NCBI GenBank assembly: GCA_017792445.1
Contig: CP051232.1
Span: forward strand, 186,001-250,000
DNA: 64,000 bases
Reading direction: 5' to 3'
Origin: Maritimibacter sp.
GTDB taxonomy: Bacteria; Pseudomonadota; Alphaproteobacteria; Rhodobacterales; Rhodobacteraceae
Shown here: one piece after another, positions 26,968 through 35,993 of the stretch
How positions within the stretch are numbered: position 1 is the stretch's first letter
How the letters are laid out: every line of letters begins with the position of its first letter
Program-made: the position numbers and the translations under genes
The notes under the pieces: model-generated
Seen by the model: the letters and a program-made list of their open reading frames with translations, nothing else
The model's database searches: none
Told to the model about the DNA's origin: nothing

Positions 26968-27432
26968 CTACAACCCGTCCTCCTTCACCGCCTGCATCGC
27001 CACGAAGGTCGAGGTCTGCGCGACATGCGGCAGGGTCGAGATGTCCTCGGCCAGCACCCGGCGATAGGCGGCCATGTCCGCCGTGCGGACCTTCAGCAGG
27101 TAATCGAACGACGCCGCGACCATGTGGCATTGCTCGATCTCCGGCACCCTGCGGACGCCCGCGTTGAACGCGGCCAGCGCCGCCTCGCGCGTGTCGGTCA
27201 GCTTCACCTCGACAAACGCCACATGGTCGCGCCCGATGCGGATCGGGTCCAGCATCGCGCGGTATCCGGTGATCACCCCGTCCGCCTCCAGCCGCCGCAG
27301 CCGCGCCTGCGTGGGCGTCTTCGACAGCCCGATCCGCGCGGCAAGCTCGGTGACGCTGATCCGGCCCTCCGTCGTCAACACATCGAGAATCGCGTGATCG
27401 AAGCGGTCAAGCTTCGGATGGACCGTTTGCAC
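26968..27432 (-). CDS. putR: Lrp/AsnC family regulator of proline use
   Basis: 154 residues: N-terminal winged helix (ILDVLTTEGRISVTELAARIG and LSKTPTQARLRRLEADGVI, about 14-58) and a C-terminal RAM ligand-binding domain. It is divergent from putA across about 100 bases, the position of PutR in Rhodobacter and Agrobacterium, where it activates putA when proline is present and represses its own gene. Assignment to PutR rests on this context. Confidence 0.92.
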   Translation of the reverse strand: MQTVHPKLDRFDHAILDVLTTEGRISVTELAARIGLSKTPTQARLRRLEADGVITGYRAMLDPIRIGRDHVAFVEVKLTDTREAALAAFNAGVRRVPEIEQCHMVAASFDYLLKVRTADMAAYRRVLAEDISTLPHVAQTSTFVAMQAVKEDGL

Positions 27433-27450
27433 TGTTCATGACCCCGTCTT

Positions 27451-27465
27451 TGGTCGTTTCGACCA
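27451..27465. promoter_or_regulatory. candidate PutR operator
   Basis: An inverted repeat TGGTCG-TTT-CGACCA lies in the putR-putA intergenic region, 19 bases before the putR ATG and 70 before putA. Size and symmetry suit an Lrp-family dimer. No consensus from experiment is available to me for this organism. Confidence 0.5.
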
Positions 27466-27534
27466 TCATTCTTCACTATTCGGGAGAAAATCAAAGCCCA
27501 ACCTGCGGTAAAACGGGTCAAACGGAGGTTCAAC

Positions 27535-30500
27535 ATGACTCTCGACGCCCCCCAGTCCGACCCGATCCGCGCCCGTATCGCCGCCGCGACCTATGCCGAC
27601 GAGGCCCAGACGCTGGCCGAACTGACGGCACTCGCCGACCTCTCCGCCGAGGATCGCGCCCGCATCTCGACCCGTGCCGCAGGGCTGGTGCGCGACATCC
27701 GCGCCTCGGCCCGCCCCGGGCTGATGGAGGTGTTTCTAGCCGAATACGGCCTGTCCACCGACGAGGGCATCGCGCTCATGTGCCTTGCCGAGGCGCTGCT
27801 GCGCGTCCCCGATGCCGACACCATCGACGCGCTGATCGAGGACAAGATCGCGCCGTCCGACTGGGGCAAACATCTGGGCCATTCCTCGTCCTCGCTGGTC
27901 AATGCCTCGACATGGGCGCTGATGCTGACGGGCCGGGTTCTGGATGACCGCAAGCCGGGCGTGACCCGCGCGCTTCGGGGTGCGGTGAAGCGGCTGGGCG
28001 AACCGGTGATCCGCACCGCCGTTGGCCGCGCCATGCGCGAGATGGGCCGCCAGTTCGTGCTGGGCGAAACCATCGGGTCTGCCATGAAGCGCGCCGCCGG
28101 GATGGAGGCGAAGGGCTACACCTATTCCTACGACATGCTCGGCGAAGCCGCCCGAACCGGCGCCGATGCAGAGCGCTATTTCCACGCCTACGCACAGGCC
28201 ATCGGCTCGATCGGCCAAGCGGCAAACAATAGCGATATCAGAAACAATCCGGGCATTTCGGTAAAACTGTCCGCGCTTCATCCGCGCTACGAGGACGCAC
28301 AGCGCGACCGGGTGATGACCGAACTTGTGCCCCGACTGCAGGCGCTGGCCAAGCAGGCCGCCGCTGCCGGCATGGGTCTGAACGTCGACGCCGAAGAAGC
28401 CGACCGCCTTGATCTGTCGCTGGACGTGATCGAGGCCGCGCTGGCCGACGAAGCGCTGCACGGCTGGGACGGCTTCGGCCTCGTCGTGCAGGCTTACGGC
28501 CCCCGTGCCCGCCACGTGATCGACTGGTTCCACGCGCTTGCCGAACGTCTCGACCGCCGCTTCACCCTGCGGCTGGTCAAGGGCGCGTACTGGGACAGCG
28601 AGATCAAGCACGCGCAGGTGATCGGCGCACCGGGCTTCCCTGTGTTCAGCCGCAAACCCGCGACCGACGTCTCGTACATCGCCTGCGCCCGCAAGCTGCT
28701 GGGCCTGCGTGACCGGATCTACCCCCAGTTCGCCACCCACAACGCCCACACCACCGCCGCCGTGCTCGAGATGGCGGACAGCCGCGACGGCTGGGAGTTC
28801 CAGCGCCTGCACGGCATGGGCGAGCGTCTGCACGACATCCTGATGAAAGAGCCCGGCGCGCGCTGCCGGATCTATGCCCCCGTCGGCGCGCATCGCGACC
28901 TGCTGGCCTATCTCGTCCGCCGCTTGCTGGAGAACGGCGCAAACTCGTCTTTCGTGAACCAGATCGTTGACGAGGACGTCCCGCCAGAGACCGTCGCCGC
29001 CGACCCGTTCGACGCTGTCGAGGCGGCGCAGATCCGTGTCCGCAAGCCCGCCGAGATCTTCCAGCCTGCCCGAGGCAATTCCCGCGGCTGGGATCTTGCG
29101 CACCGCCCGGAACTGGACGCGCTGGACGCCGCCCGCACCGGCTTTCGCGACACCGTCTTTACCGCCGCCCCGCTGATCGCCGGCACGGCAGAACCCGGCG
29201 CGGAAGAGACGACAACCAATCCGGCCGACCCCTCCGACACCGTGGGCCGCGTCCGCAACGCCTCGCCCGCCGAGGTGCAGACCGCGCTGGACGCCGCGAC
29301 CCCGTGGACAGCTCCGCCCGCCGAGCGCGCCGCGATCCTCAAGCGCGCGGCGCAGCTGTACGAGGACCACCACGCCCGCCTCTTCGCCATCCTGGCGCGC
29401 GAGGCCGGCAAATCGTTGCCCGACGCGGTGGGCGAATTGCGCGAGGCGGCGGACTTCCTTTTGTACTACGCCGAACAGGCAGAGGGCCTGACCCGGCCGC
29501 CGCGCGGCATCTTCACCTGCATCTCGCCATGGAACTTCCCGCTCGCCATCTTCACCGGCCAGATCGCCGGGGCGCTGGCAGCCGGGAACGGCGTGTTGGC
29601 GAAACCGGCGGAACAGACGCCGCTGATCGGCCACGCCGCCGTGGAACTGCTGCATCAGGCGGGCGTGCCCCGCGAGGTGCTGCAATTCCTGCCCGGCGAC
29701 GGCCCCACCGTGGGCGCGGCGCTGACCTCGGACGCCCGCGTCGACGGCGTGGCCTTCACCGGCTCGACCGAGACGGCGCAGGCGATCCGCCGCGCGATGG
29801 CGGACAACCTGTCGCCCGACGCCCCCCTGATCGCCGAAACCGGCGGCATCAACGCGATGATCGTCGACTCCACCGCCCTGCCCGAGCAGGCGGTGCGTGA
29901 CGTGATCGCCTCGGCCTTCCAGTCGGCGGGCCAGCGTTGTTCCGCACTTCGTTGCCTGTACGTTCAGGACGACATCGCACCGGCCTTCCGCAAGATGCTG
30001 TTCGGCGCGATGGACGAGCTGAAGATGGGCGACCCGTGGCACCTGTCCACCGACGTGGGCCCGGTGATCGACCCCGAGGCGCGCGACAGTATCGCCGGCT
30101 ATGTCGACGCCGCGGGCAATCGCGTCCTGCACCGCCTGAAAGCCCCGGAGGACGGCTTGTTCGTCGCGCCAGCCGTCGTCGAAGTCACCGGCATCCGCGA
30201 CATCGAACGCGAGGTCTTCGGCCCGGTGCTGCACCTTGCGACCTTCCGGCCCCAACACCTTGACCGCGTGCTGTCCGACATCCGCGCCACCGGCTTTGGC
30301 CTGACCTTCGGCCTGCACACCCGGATCGACGACCGCGTGCAATACGTGACCGAGCGGCTGGCGGTCGGCAACGCCTACGTGAACCGCAACCAGATCGGCG
30401 CCATCGTCGCCAGCCAGCCCTTCGGTGGCGAGGGGCTGTCGGGCACCGGTCCCAAGGCGGGCGGCCCCGACTATGTCGCGCGGTTTACCCGGCCCGATAC

Positions 30501-30984
30501 GGTGGAAGCCGCCGCAGGCGAACCCGGCACGCTGGACGCAGCCGCCATGCAGGCCCGGATCGGCGCGACAAAAACCTCGGACCTTCCGGTCGACGTGCGC
30601 GACATGCCCGGCCCGACCGGCGAGTCAAACCGCCTGACCCGCGTCGCCCGCCCCCCGCTTCTGTGCCTCGGCCCCGGCGCGACGGCGGCAGCGGCGCAAG
30701 CCGACGCGGTGCGCGCCCTGGGTGGCGTCGCGGTGGAACTGCCCGAGGGCGTCTTGCCGGAGGCGCTGACCACGGCCACCGGCTTTGGCGGCGTGGTGTA
30801 CTGGGGCGGCCCCGACACCGCGCGGCCTCTCGCGCAGGCGCTGGCGAAACGGGACGGAGCGATCCTGCCGCTGATCACAACGCGGCCGTCCGAACCCGAC
30901 GTGCTGCTGGAACGCCACCTCTGCATCGACACGACCGCATCAGGGGGCAACGCGGAATTGCTGGCCGAGGTATCGGACGCTTGA
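27535..30984 (+). CDS. putA: bifunctional proline dehydrogenase / glutamate-semialdehyde dehydrogenase
   Basis: 1149-residue PutA that turns proline into glutamate in two channelled steps. The FAD-barrel domain spans about residues 70-490 (GISVKLSALHPRYEDAQ, NVDAEEADRLDLSLDV, RLVKGAYWDSEIK, FATHNAHT). The aldehyde dehydrogenase domain spans about 520-1000 (CISPWNFPLAIF; glutamate in AETGGINAMIV; catalytic Cys in SAGQRCSALR). A C-terminal domain of about 150 residues follows, as in type B PutA. There is no N-terminal ribbon-helix-helix, so regulation is left to the adjacent PutR. Confidence 0.98.
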   Translation: MTLDAPQSDPIRARIAAATYADEAQTLAELTALADLSAEDRARISTRAAGLVRDIRASARPGLMEVFLAEYGLSTDEGIALMCLAEALLRVPDADTIDALIEDKIAPSDWGKHLGHSSSSLVNASTWALMLTGRVLDDRKPGVTRALRGAVKRLGEPVIRTAVGRAMREMGRQFVLGETIGSAMKRAAGMEAKGYTYSYDMLGEAARTGADAERYFHAYAQAIGSIGQAANNSDIRNNPGISVKLSALHPRYEDAQRDRVMTELVPRLQALAKQAAAAGMGLNVDAEEADRLDLSLDVIEAALADEALHGWDGFGLVVQAYGPRARHVIDWFHALAERLDRRFTLRLVKGAYWDSEIKHAQVIGAPGFPVFSRKPATDVSYIACARKLLGLRDRIYPQFATHNAHTTAAVLEMADSRDGWEFQRLHGMGERLHDILMKEPGARCRIYAPVGAHRDLLAYLVRRLLENGANSSFVNQIVDEDVPPETVAADPFDAVEAAQIRVRKPAEIFQPARGNSRGWDLAHRPELDALDAARTGFRDTVFTAAPLIAGTAEPGAEETTTNPADPSDTVGRVRNASPAEVQTALDAATPWTAPPAERAAILKRAAQLYEDHHARLFAILAREAGKSLPDAVGELREAADFLLYYAEQAEGLTRPPRGIFTCISPWNFPLAIFTGQIAGALAAGNGVLAKPAEQTPLIGHAAVELLHQAGVPREVLQFLPGDGPTVGAALTSDARVDGVAFTGSTETAQAIRRAMADNLSPDAPLIAETGGINAMIVDSTALPEQAVRDVIASAFQSAGQRCSALRCLYVQDDIAPAFRKMLFGAMDELKMGDPWHLSTDVGPVIDPEARDSIAGYVDAAGNRVLHRLKAPEDGLFVAPAVVEVTGIRDIEREVFGPVLHLATFRPQHLDRVLSDIRATGFGLTFGLHTRIDDRVQYVTERLAVGNAYVNRNQIGAIVASQPFGGEGLSGTGPKAGGPDYVARFTRPDTVEAAAGEPGTLDAAAMQARIGATKTSDLPVDVRDMPGPTGESNRLTRVARPPLLCLGPGATAAAAQADAVRALGGVAVELPEGVLPEALTTATGFGGVVYWGGPDTARPLAQALAKRDGAILPLITTRPSEPDVLLERHLCIDTTASGGNAELLAEVSDA

Positions 30985-31014
30985 CCTTGCGCCCGCGAGG
31001 GCCAAGGTAAGCGC

Positions 31015-31764
31015 ATGTTTCCGATCCGCGATCACAACCCGTCGAACAAGACCCCGTACGTCACCTACGCGCTGATCGCGGTGAACGTGCTGGTGTATCT
31101 TGCCACCCTGCCCGCGATGCAGGACCTCGCGTCGCAGCGCAACCTGATGATCGAGTGGTCGCTGATCCCTGCCCGCATTTCGCAGGGCGACGGCTATTAC
31201 ACCCTGATCTCGACCATGTTCATGCACGGCGGGTTCATGCACCTTGCAGGTAACATGCTGTTTTTGTGGATCTTCGGCGATAACCTCGAAGAAGACTTCG
31301 GCCATATCGGCTTCTTGGGGTTCTACCTTGCCAGCGGGCTTGGCGCGGGGCTGGTGCATGTTTTGTCCGCCCCCTACTCGATGGTGCCCACCGTGGGCGC
31401 GTCGGGCGCGATCGCCGGGGTGATGGGGGGCTATCTGCTGATGTACCCCAAGGCTAAGGTCGACATCCTTTTCATCTTCGTCGTCATCTTCAAGATCATC
31501 CCGGTCCCCGCATGGCTGATGCTGGGCATCTGGTTCGCGCTGCAGCTGTTCAACGGCGTCGGCGCGGATCCCGACATGGGCGGCGTCGCCTACTGGGCGC
31601 ATGCGGGCGGCTTCATCGTGGGCTTCCTGCTGGTGATCCCGCTGTTTCTGCGCCGGGGCGGCACGTCCTACTGGAGCCGCACCCACGGCCACCCGGACCA
31701 CCCGGCGGCGAAATACAAGCTAGAGCGCAGCCACATCCCCACCGTGTCTCGCCGGAAGCGCTAG
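31015..31764 (+). CDS. rhomboid family intramembrane serine protease
   Basis: 249 residues, six or seven membrane helices. The catalytic dyad is visible: Ser130 in VGASGAIAGVMGGY and His196 in AYWAHAGGFIVGF; MHGGFMHLAGNMLFLWIFGDN is the conserved HxxxxHxxxN helix (with His71, His76, Asn80). The enzyme cleaves transmembrane segments of partner proteins in the inner membrane; the substrate is unknown. It starts 30 bases after putA, and the GFA gene follows three bases downstream. Confidence 0.95.
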   Translation: MFPIRDHNPSNKTPYVTYALIAVNVLVYLATLPAMQDLASQRNLMIEWSLIPARISQGDGYYTLISTMFMHGGFMHLAGNMLFLWIFGDNLEEDFGHIGFLGFYLASGLGAGLVHVLSAPYSMVPTVGASGAIAGVMGGYLLMYPKAKVDILFIFVVIFKIIPVPAWLMLGIWFALQLFNGVGADPDMGGVAYWAHAGGFIVGFLLVIPLFLRRGGTSYWSRTHGHPDHPAAKYKLERSHIPTVSRRKR

Positions 31765-31767
31765 ACC

Positions 31768-32136
31768 ATGGCAAAGACGTACCGCCTGTCGTGCCACTGC
31801 GGCGCCGTCGCGCTGGAGGTGCAGCCGAAACAGGCGCTTGCGGACGCGAAGCGCTGCGACTGCTCGTACTGCCGCCGTCGCGGCGCGCCGATGCTGGCGG
31901 TGCCGCTGGACGGGCTGACGGTGTTGAAGGGAGAAGACGCACTGACGCTGTACCAGTTCGGAACGCATACGGCGCGGCACTGGTTCTGCTCGGTCTGCGG
32001 GATCTACACGCACCACCGCCGCCGCTCGAACCCGAACGAATACGGCATCAATCTGGGCGCGCTGGAGGGTGTGAACCCCAGCGACTTCCCCGAGTTCGGC
32101 TGGAACGACGGCGTAAATCACCCGTCGGACCGCTAG
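31768..32136 (+). CDS. GFA family (DUF636) zinc protein, copy 1
   Basis: 122 residues of the glutathione-dependent formaldehyde-activating (GFA/CENP-V) fold. Zinc-ligand cysteines are visible: Cys9 and Cys11 in SCHCGAV, Cys30, Cys32 and Cys35 in CDCSYC, and Cys74 and Cys77 in FCSVCGIY. The closing NLGALEGVNPSDFPEFGWND is typical. Most members are annotated as S-hydroxymethylglutathione synthase without proof. Probably co-transcribed with the rhomboid gene. Confidence 0.93.
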   Translation: MAKTYRLSCHCGAVALEVQPKQALADAKRCDCSYCRRRGAPMLAVPLDGLTVLKGEDALTLYQFGTHTARHWFCSVCGIYTHHRRRSNPNEYGINLGALEGVNPSDFPEFGWNDGVNHPSDR

Positions 32137-32140
32137 GCGG

Positions 32141-32162
32141 TCCGCGCCGCACCCGGCGCGGA
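32141..32162. terminator. hairpin between convergent genes
   Basis: TCCGCGCCG at 32141-32149 pairs perfectly with CGGCGCGGA at 32154-32162 over a four-base loop, between the convergent GFA and pilin-like genes. There is no T run, so a role in termination or 3'-end stability is only suggested. Confidence 0.45.
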
Positions 32163-32171
32163 GAAGTTCGC

Positions 32172-32357
32172 TTAGTAAGTCGTCTTCACGCCCTGCGTCG
32201 ACATGTGGTCGCCGATGCGCTCGCCATAGTCATGGGTATCGTTGCCGATCCACCCGAATGCGGAAATGCAAAGGCCGACGATCGCTGCGGTAATCACTAC
32301 CCAATCGACAGTCACGGCGCCATTTTCGTCGCGAAGGAATTTCATAATCTGAGTCAT
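32172..32357 (-). CDS. Flp/pilin-like small membrane protein
   Basis: 61 residues. FLRDENGAVTVDWVVITAAIVGLCISAF is one N-terminal hydrophobic helix after a short basic/acidic lead, the pattern of type IVb Flp pilins in Rhodobacteraceae (GAVTVDWV motif in place of GATAIEYG). No pilus-assembly genes are nearby, so this is an orphan pilin-like gene. GTG 32369 (MSVP) is an alternative start; ATG 32357 gives the more usual leader. Confidence 0.75.
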   Translation of the reverse strand: MTQIMKFLRDENGAVTVDWVVITAAIVGLCISAFGWIGNDTHDYGERIGDHMSTQGVKTTY

Positions 32358-32452
32358 GGGCACACTCACTTGGAAGGTCTGGGAAGTTTCTGACCTTCAA
32401 ATGTGGCCTGATTGGGGAACGCTACGTCAATTTGTGCGGCCCGCCCGGCGCG

Positions 32453-33241
32453 TCACCCCTTCCGGATGACACCCGCGAACTGGTCGAAAATGCGCTCGTT
32501 GCCGCAGATCACATCGCCGTCTTCCAGCATGTTTCCGTCCTCGGCGATGGCGTGAACGAATCCCCCCGCCTCGCGTACGATGACCACGCCGGCGGCCATG
32601 TCCCAGGCGTTGATGCCCCGCTCCCAGTAGCCGTCCAGACGACCGGCCGCGACATAGGCCATGTCCAGCGCGGCGGCGCCCCAGCGGCGCACCCCGGCGC
32701 AGACCGGCAGCAGGCGGCCAAGGTCATGCATCACGGCGGGCAGTTCGGGACGCCCGCCGAACGGCAGTCCGGTGGCGAAGATCGACTCGATCATCTTGTG
32801 ACGCCCGGACACCCGCAGACGGCTTTCGTTCATCCACGACCCGGCGCCCTTCTCGGCCCAGTAGAGTTCGTCCTTGGCCGCGTCGAAGATAACGCCCGCG
32901 ACGATTTCTCCCTTATGTTCCAATGCGATGGAAACCGCCCAATGCGGCAGGCCGTGCAGGAAGTTGGTGGTGCCGTCCAGCGGGTCGACGATCCAGCGGC
33001 GGGTCGGGTCGGCGCCCTCTTCCGGCTTGCTCTCCTCGCCCAGCCAGCCATAGTTCGGGCGGGCCGACATAAGCTCGTCGCGGATGATCTTCTCGGCCGC
33101 GATATCGGCACGGCTGACGAAGTCCCCCGCACCCTTCATCGAGACCTGCAGGTTCTCGACCTCGCGGAAGTCCTTCACCAGGCTCCGCCCCGCCTTGCGC
33201 GCGGCCTTGATCATCAGATTGATATTGGCGCTGCCCTGCAT
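32453..33241 (-). CDS. suhB: inositol monophosphatase family protein
   Basis: 262 residues. The Mg2+ site motifs are all present: GEES (Glu69, Glu70), WIVDPLDGTTNF (Asp86, Asp89) and NAWDMAAG with the third aspartate. The enzyme removes phosphate from inositol phosphates; SuhB homologues also take part in rRNA antitermination in gammaproteobacteria. ATG 33241 is chosen; the short upstream extension seen in frame would use non-conserved sequence. Confidence 0.93.
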   Translation of the reverse strand: MQGSANINLMIKAARKAGRSLVKDFREVENLQVSMKGAGDFVSRADIAAEKIIRDELMSARPNYGWLGEESKPEEGADPTRRWIVDPLDGTTNFLHGLPHWAVSIALEHKGEIVAGVIFDAAKDELYWAEKGAGSWMNESRLRVSGRHKMIESIFATGLPFGGRPELPAVMHDLGRLLPVCAGVRRWGAAALDMAYVAAGRLDGYWERGINAWDMAAGVVIVREAGGFVHAIAEDGNMLEDGDVICGNERIFDQFAGVIRKG

Positions 33242-33440
33242 GTCATCCGGCTCCTTGAAGGTCAGGCCGCGACATAGGCCAGAGGCGCGGCGATGTGAAG
33301 GGCGCATGCGCGCGGGACACGGCGGGAATCCGGCCGCCGCACCGTCTGCTCCGCCGATTACTTAACATTGGAACGATCTTTCGCGACCCCGCCGATCCGC
33401 GCATCACCCCGGCGGATTCGCCCGAATCGTCCCCCGAAGC

Positions 33441-33507
33441 GGGGGGCTTTCCGCCCCCCTGCTGCCTGCGGCAGCTCCCCCCGAGGATATTTGCAGGACC
33501 AAAGAAG
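33441..33507 (+). repeat. dispersed intergenic repeat, copy A
   Basis: Order of elements: GGGGGGCTTTCCGCCCCCC hairpin, CTGCCTGCGGCAG hairpin, then CCCCCCGAGGATATTTGCAG and a purine-rich end AAAGAAG. The same order recurs at 37437-37502, 46548-46628 and 62632-62689. It lies between the suhB promoter side and the 3' end of metR. Confidence 0.75.
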
Positions 33508-33526
33508 CCCCAGCCGCCGAATTGTT

Positions 33527-34462
33527 TCAGGCAGACGGGGCCGCCGCTTTCGTCAGATCGCCTCTTTGCAGTCGGACCGGCACAGTTCGGGCCAGTTTCA
33601 GCAGGTGCGACATGAACGGACGCGCCGTGTCTTCGGCCCGCGTCGCGGCGTACAGGCGGCGGGTCAGGCCGGCCTTGGTGATCGGGCGGGTGACATAGTC
33701 GGAATGATACCGCACCTCGCGCACCACCCAGTCCGGCAGCACCGCGACCCCTCGGTTCGAGGCGACCAGCAGCAGGATCACCGCCGTCAGTTCGACCTGC
33801 CGCACCGCGCGCGGTTCGACCTTGGCGGGGGTCAGAAGCTGGCTGAACACGTCCAGCCGCGCGCGGTCCACCGGGTAGGTGATCAGCGTCTCGCCCCGGA
33901 AGTCCTCGGCCTCGACATAGTCCTTCTGCGCCAGCGGGTGCTGCGACGAGGCGACGAAGACCGGTTCATAGTCGAACAGCGGCGTGAAATCGACGTCGCT
34001 GATGGTTTCCGGGTCGGAAGATACAACGAGATCAACCTCTTCCCGCTTCAGTGCGGGCAGCGCATCGAAGGCGAGGCCGGGGCGGATATCGACATCCACA
34101 TCGGGCCAGGCCTGCCGGAACTGCTCGAGCACCGGGAACAGCCATTCGAAACAGGCGTGGCACTCGATCGCGATGTGCAACCGGCCCGAGCGCCCGGACT
34201 CCAAAGCCAGGAACTCGTCCTCCAGCGCCTCGATCTCGGGCAGGATGCGCTCGGCGAGACGCAGCAGCTTCATGCCCGCGGGCGACAGCCGCAGCGGCTT
34301 GGTGCGGCGCACGAACAGTTCCACCCCCGCCTGTTCCTCCAGCCCCTTCACCTGATGCGACAGGGCGGACTGGGTGATGTTCATCAGCTCGGCCGCGCGG
34401 GCAAGACCGCCCGCCTCGTGGATCGCCTTGATGGTCCGAAGATGCCGGAATTCGAGATGCAA
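33527..34462 (-). CDS. metR: MetR-type LysR family regulator
   Basis: 311 residues. Helix-turn-helix near the N-terminus (EFRHLRTIKAIHEAGGLARA and NITQSALSHQVKGLE, the latter TQSALSHQ being typical of MetR), effector domain from about 90. MetR activates methionine genes with homocysteine as co-inducer. It is divergent from metF. The start is TTG at 34462: GCGGAG lies eight bases upstream and the product then begins HLEFRHLRTI, as in other MetR proteins; no ATG fits. The alternative upstream in-frame sequence is intergenic. Confidence 0.88.
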   Translation of the reverse strand: MHLEFRHLRTIKAIHEAGGLARAAELMNITQSALSHQVKGLEEQAGVELFVRRTKPLRLSPAGMKLLRLAERILPEIEALEDEFLALESGRSGRLHIAIECHACFEWLFPVLEQFRQAWPDVDVDIRPGLAFDALPALKREEVDLVVSSDPETISDVDFTPLFDYEPVFVASSQHPLAQKDYVEAEDFRGETLITYPVDRARLDVFSQLLTPAKVEPRAVRQVELTAVILLLVASNRGVAVLPDWVVREVRYHSDYVTRPITKAGLTRRLYAATRAEDTARPFMSHLLKLARTVPVRLQRGDLTKAAAPSA

Positions 34463-34477
34463 CCTAGCGCTCCGCTC

Positions 34478-34509
34478 ATAACCTTCTTGAGGATTATGAA
34501 TTTGTCTCA
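34478..34509. promoter_or_regulatory. candidate MetR binding region
   Basis: Within the 98-base metR-metF gap, TGAA-TTTGT-CTCA at 34497-34509 matches the MetR box TGAAN5TTCA at seven of eight positions, and an imperfect palindrome ATAACCTTCTTGAGGATTAT lies beside it at 34478-34497. Both are consistent with LysR-type control of the divergent pair. Confidence 0.5.
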
Positions 34510-34560
34510 CGTCACCGGAAAACTTACAACTGGTTCCAGTACCGATCACAGGATTACGCC

Positions 34561-35427
34561 ATGTCTGCGCCTCGCCTTTCTTTCGAGTTCTTCCCGCCCC
34601 AGTCGCTGGAGGCGTCCTTCCGCCTCTGGGATACCGTCCGCACGCTGTCGCCGCTGGCGCCCGAGTTCGTGTCCGTGACCTATGGCGCGGGGGGAACCAC
34701 CCGCGACCTGACGCATGACGCGGTCAAGACGATCCACAATCACTACGGCCTGAACGTCGCCGCCCACCTGACCTGCGTGGAAGCGACGAAGGCCGAGACG
34801 ATGGAAATCTGCGACCGCTACGCCGAAGCCGGCGTGACCGAGATCGTCGCGCTGCGGGGCGACCCGCCGAAAGGCGCAGGCGCCTTCACCCCGCATCCCG
34901 ACGGCTTCGCCGACAGCTGCGAGCTGATCTCGGCGCTGGCGGACACCGGCAAGTTCAAGATCCGCGTCGGCGCCTACCCGGATCCGCACCCCGAAGCCGC
35001 CTCGGACACCGCCGACATCGACTGGCTCAAGCGCAAGATCGACGCCGGCGCGACCTCGGCCATCACGCAGTTCTTCTTCGAGGCGGACACGTTCTTCCGC
35101 TTCCGCGACCGCTGCGCCGCCGCCGGCATCGACGCCCAGATCATCCCCGGCATCCTGCCGGTCGAGAACTGGAAGGGCGTCAAGAAATTCGCCGACCGCT
35201 GCGGCGCGCATGTGCCGCAGTGGGTGATCGAGGCGTTCGAGAAGGCCGAGCGCGACGACCGTCACGACCTGCTGGCCGTGTCGCTGTGCAGCGAACTGTG
35301 CACCGACCTGCTGGAAGGCGGCGTCGAGGACCTGCACTTCTACACCCTGAACAAGCCGCACCTGACCCGCGAAGTGGCGCATGCCCTTGGCGTGGTTCCG
35401 CAGGCGACGCTCCGCGACGTCGCGTAA
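34561..35427 (+). CDS. metF: methylenetetrahydrofolate reductase
   Basis: 288-residue FAD enzyme that reduces 5,10-methylene-THF to 5-methyl-THF, the methyl donor for methionine. SFEFFPPQS at the N-terminus, SVTYGAGG, AHLTCVEAT, IVALRGDPP and FFFEAD are the family landmarks of the TIM barrel. Length is normal. Divergent from metR. Its own strong terminator follows 43 bases after the stop. Confidence 0.97.
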   Translation: MSAPRLSFEFFPPQSLEASFRLWDTVRTLSPLAPEFVSVTYGAGGTTRDLTHDAVKTIHNHYGLNVAAHLTCVEATKAETMEICDRYAEAGVTEIVALRGDPPKGAGAFTPHPDGFADSCELISALADTGKFKIRVGAYPDPHPEAASDTADIDWLKRKIDAGATSAITQFFFEADTFFRFRDRCAAAGIDAQIIPGILPVENWKGVKKFADRCGAHVPQWVIEAFEKAERDDRHDLLAVSLCSELCTDLLEGGVEDLHFYTLNKPHLTREVAHALGVVPQATLRDVA

Positions 35428-35469
35428 CGGCGGCATCCCGGCGTTGCCGGGGTTTCCGGATCGGCACTA

Positions 35470-35500
35470 GGCTTCGGTCGTCACCGACCGGAGCCTTTTT
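35470..35500 (+). terminator. terminator of metF that contains the next gene's Shine-Dalgarno
   Basis: GGCTTCGGTCG at 35470-35480 pairs with CGACCGGAGCC at 35485-35495 (one G-U pair) over loop TCAC, followed by five T residues. The GGAG at 35490-35493 is also the ribosome site of the ATG at 35502, one base after the T run. Confidence 0.8.
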
Positions 35501-35501
35501 C

Positions 35502-35993
35502 ATGAACGCCTTCGCCGCCGCCTCGCCCGACCAGCTGGCCACCCTCGCGCAACTGACCTCGATGTCGGGGCTCGAGTTCATGCAGGCCGTCGCCCGGGGC
35601 GAGATCGCGGGCGCGCCCATCGCGGGCACGCTCAACATCGACATCGATCTGGTCGAGGATGGCCGCGTGCTGTTTCGCGGCACCCCCGAGTTCGGCGCGC
35701 TGAACCCGATGGGGACGGTGCATGGCGGCTGGTACGGCACCCTGCTGGATAGCTGCATGGCCTGCGCCGTGATGACCAAGGTGCCCCAGGGCCAGATCTA
35801 CACGACACTGGAGTACAAGGTGAACATCGTCCGCCCCCTGCCGCTTGGCATGACCGTTCTGGCCGAGGGCCGGGTGCAGCACGCGGGCCGCTCCACCGGG
35901 ATCGCCATGGGCGAGTTGCGGGGCGAACAGGATGGCCGGATCTATGCCACAGGCTCGACCACCTGCATCATCATGACGCCCGGCAAGGGCTGA
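35502..35993 (+). CDS. PaaI family acyl-CoA thioesterase
   Basis: 163-residue hotdog-fold protein. TVHGGWYGTLLDSCMACAV holds the conserved HGG and the catalytic-helix acidic residue of PaaI-type thioesterases; YTTLEYKVNIVRPL and GIAMGELRG follow in the expected order. It hydrolyses acyl-CoA thioesters of unknown identity. Its start lies one base after the T tract of the metF terminator, and the GGAG ribosome site is part of the hairpin. Confidence 0.9.
   Translation: MNAFAAASPDQLATLAQLTSMSGLEFMQAVARGEIAGAPIAGTLNIDIDLVEDGRVLFRGTPEFGALNPMGTVHGGWYGTLLDSCMACAVMTKVPQGQIYTTLEYKVNIVRPLPLGMTVLAEGRVQHAGRSTGIAMGELRGEQDGRIYATGSTTCIIMTPGKG

Noticed and set aside
34463-34560. SAM riboswitch upstream of metF
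   Set aside because: The gap is only 98 bases, shared with the divergent metR gene, and shows MetR-like sites and no SAM-II pseudoknot pattern.
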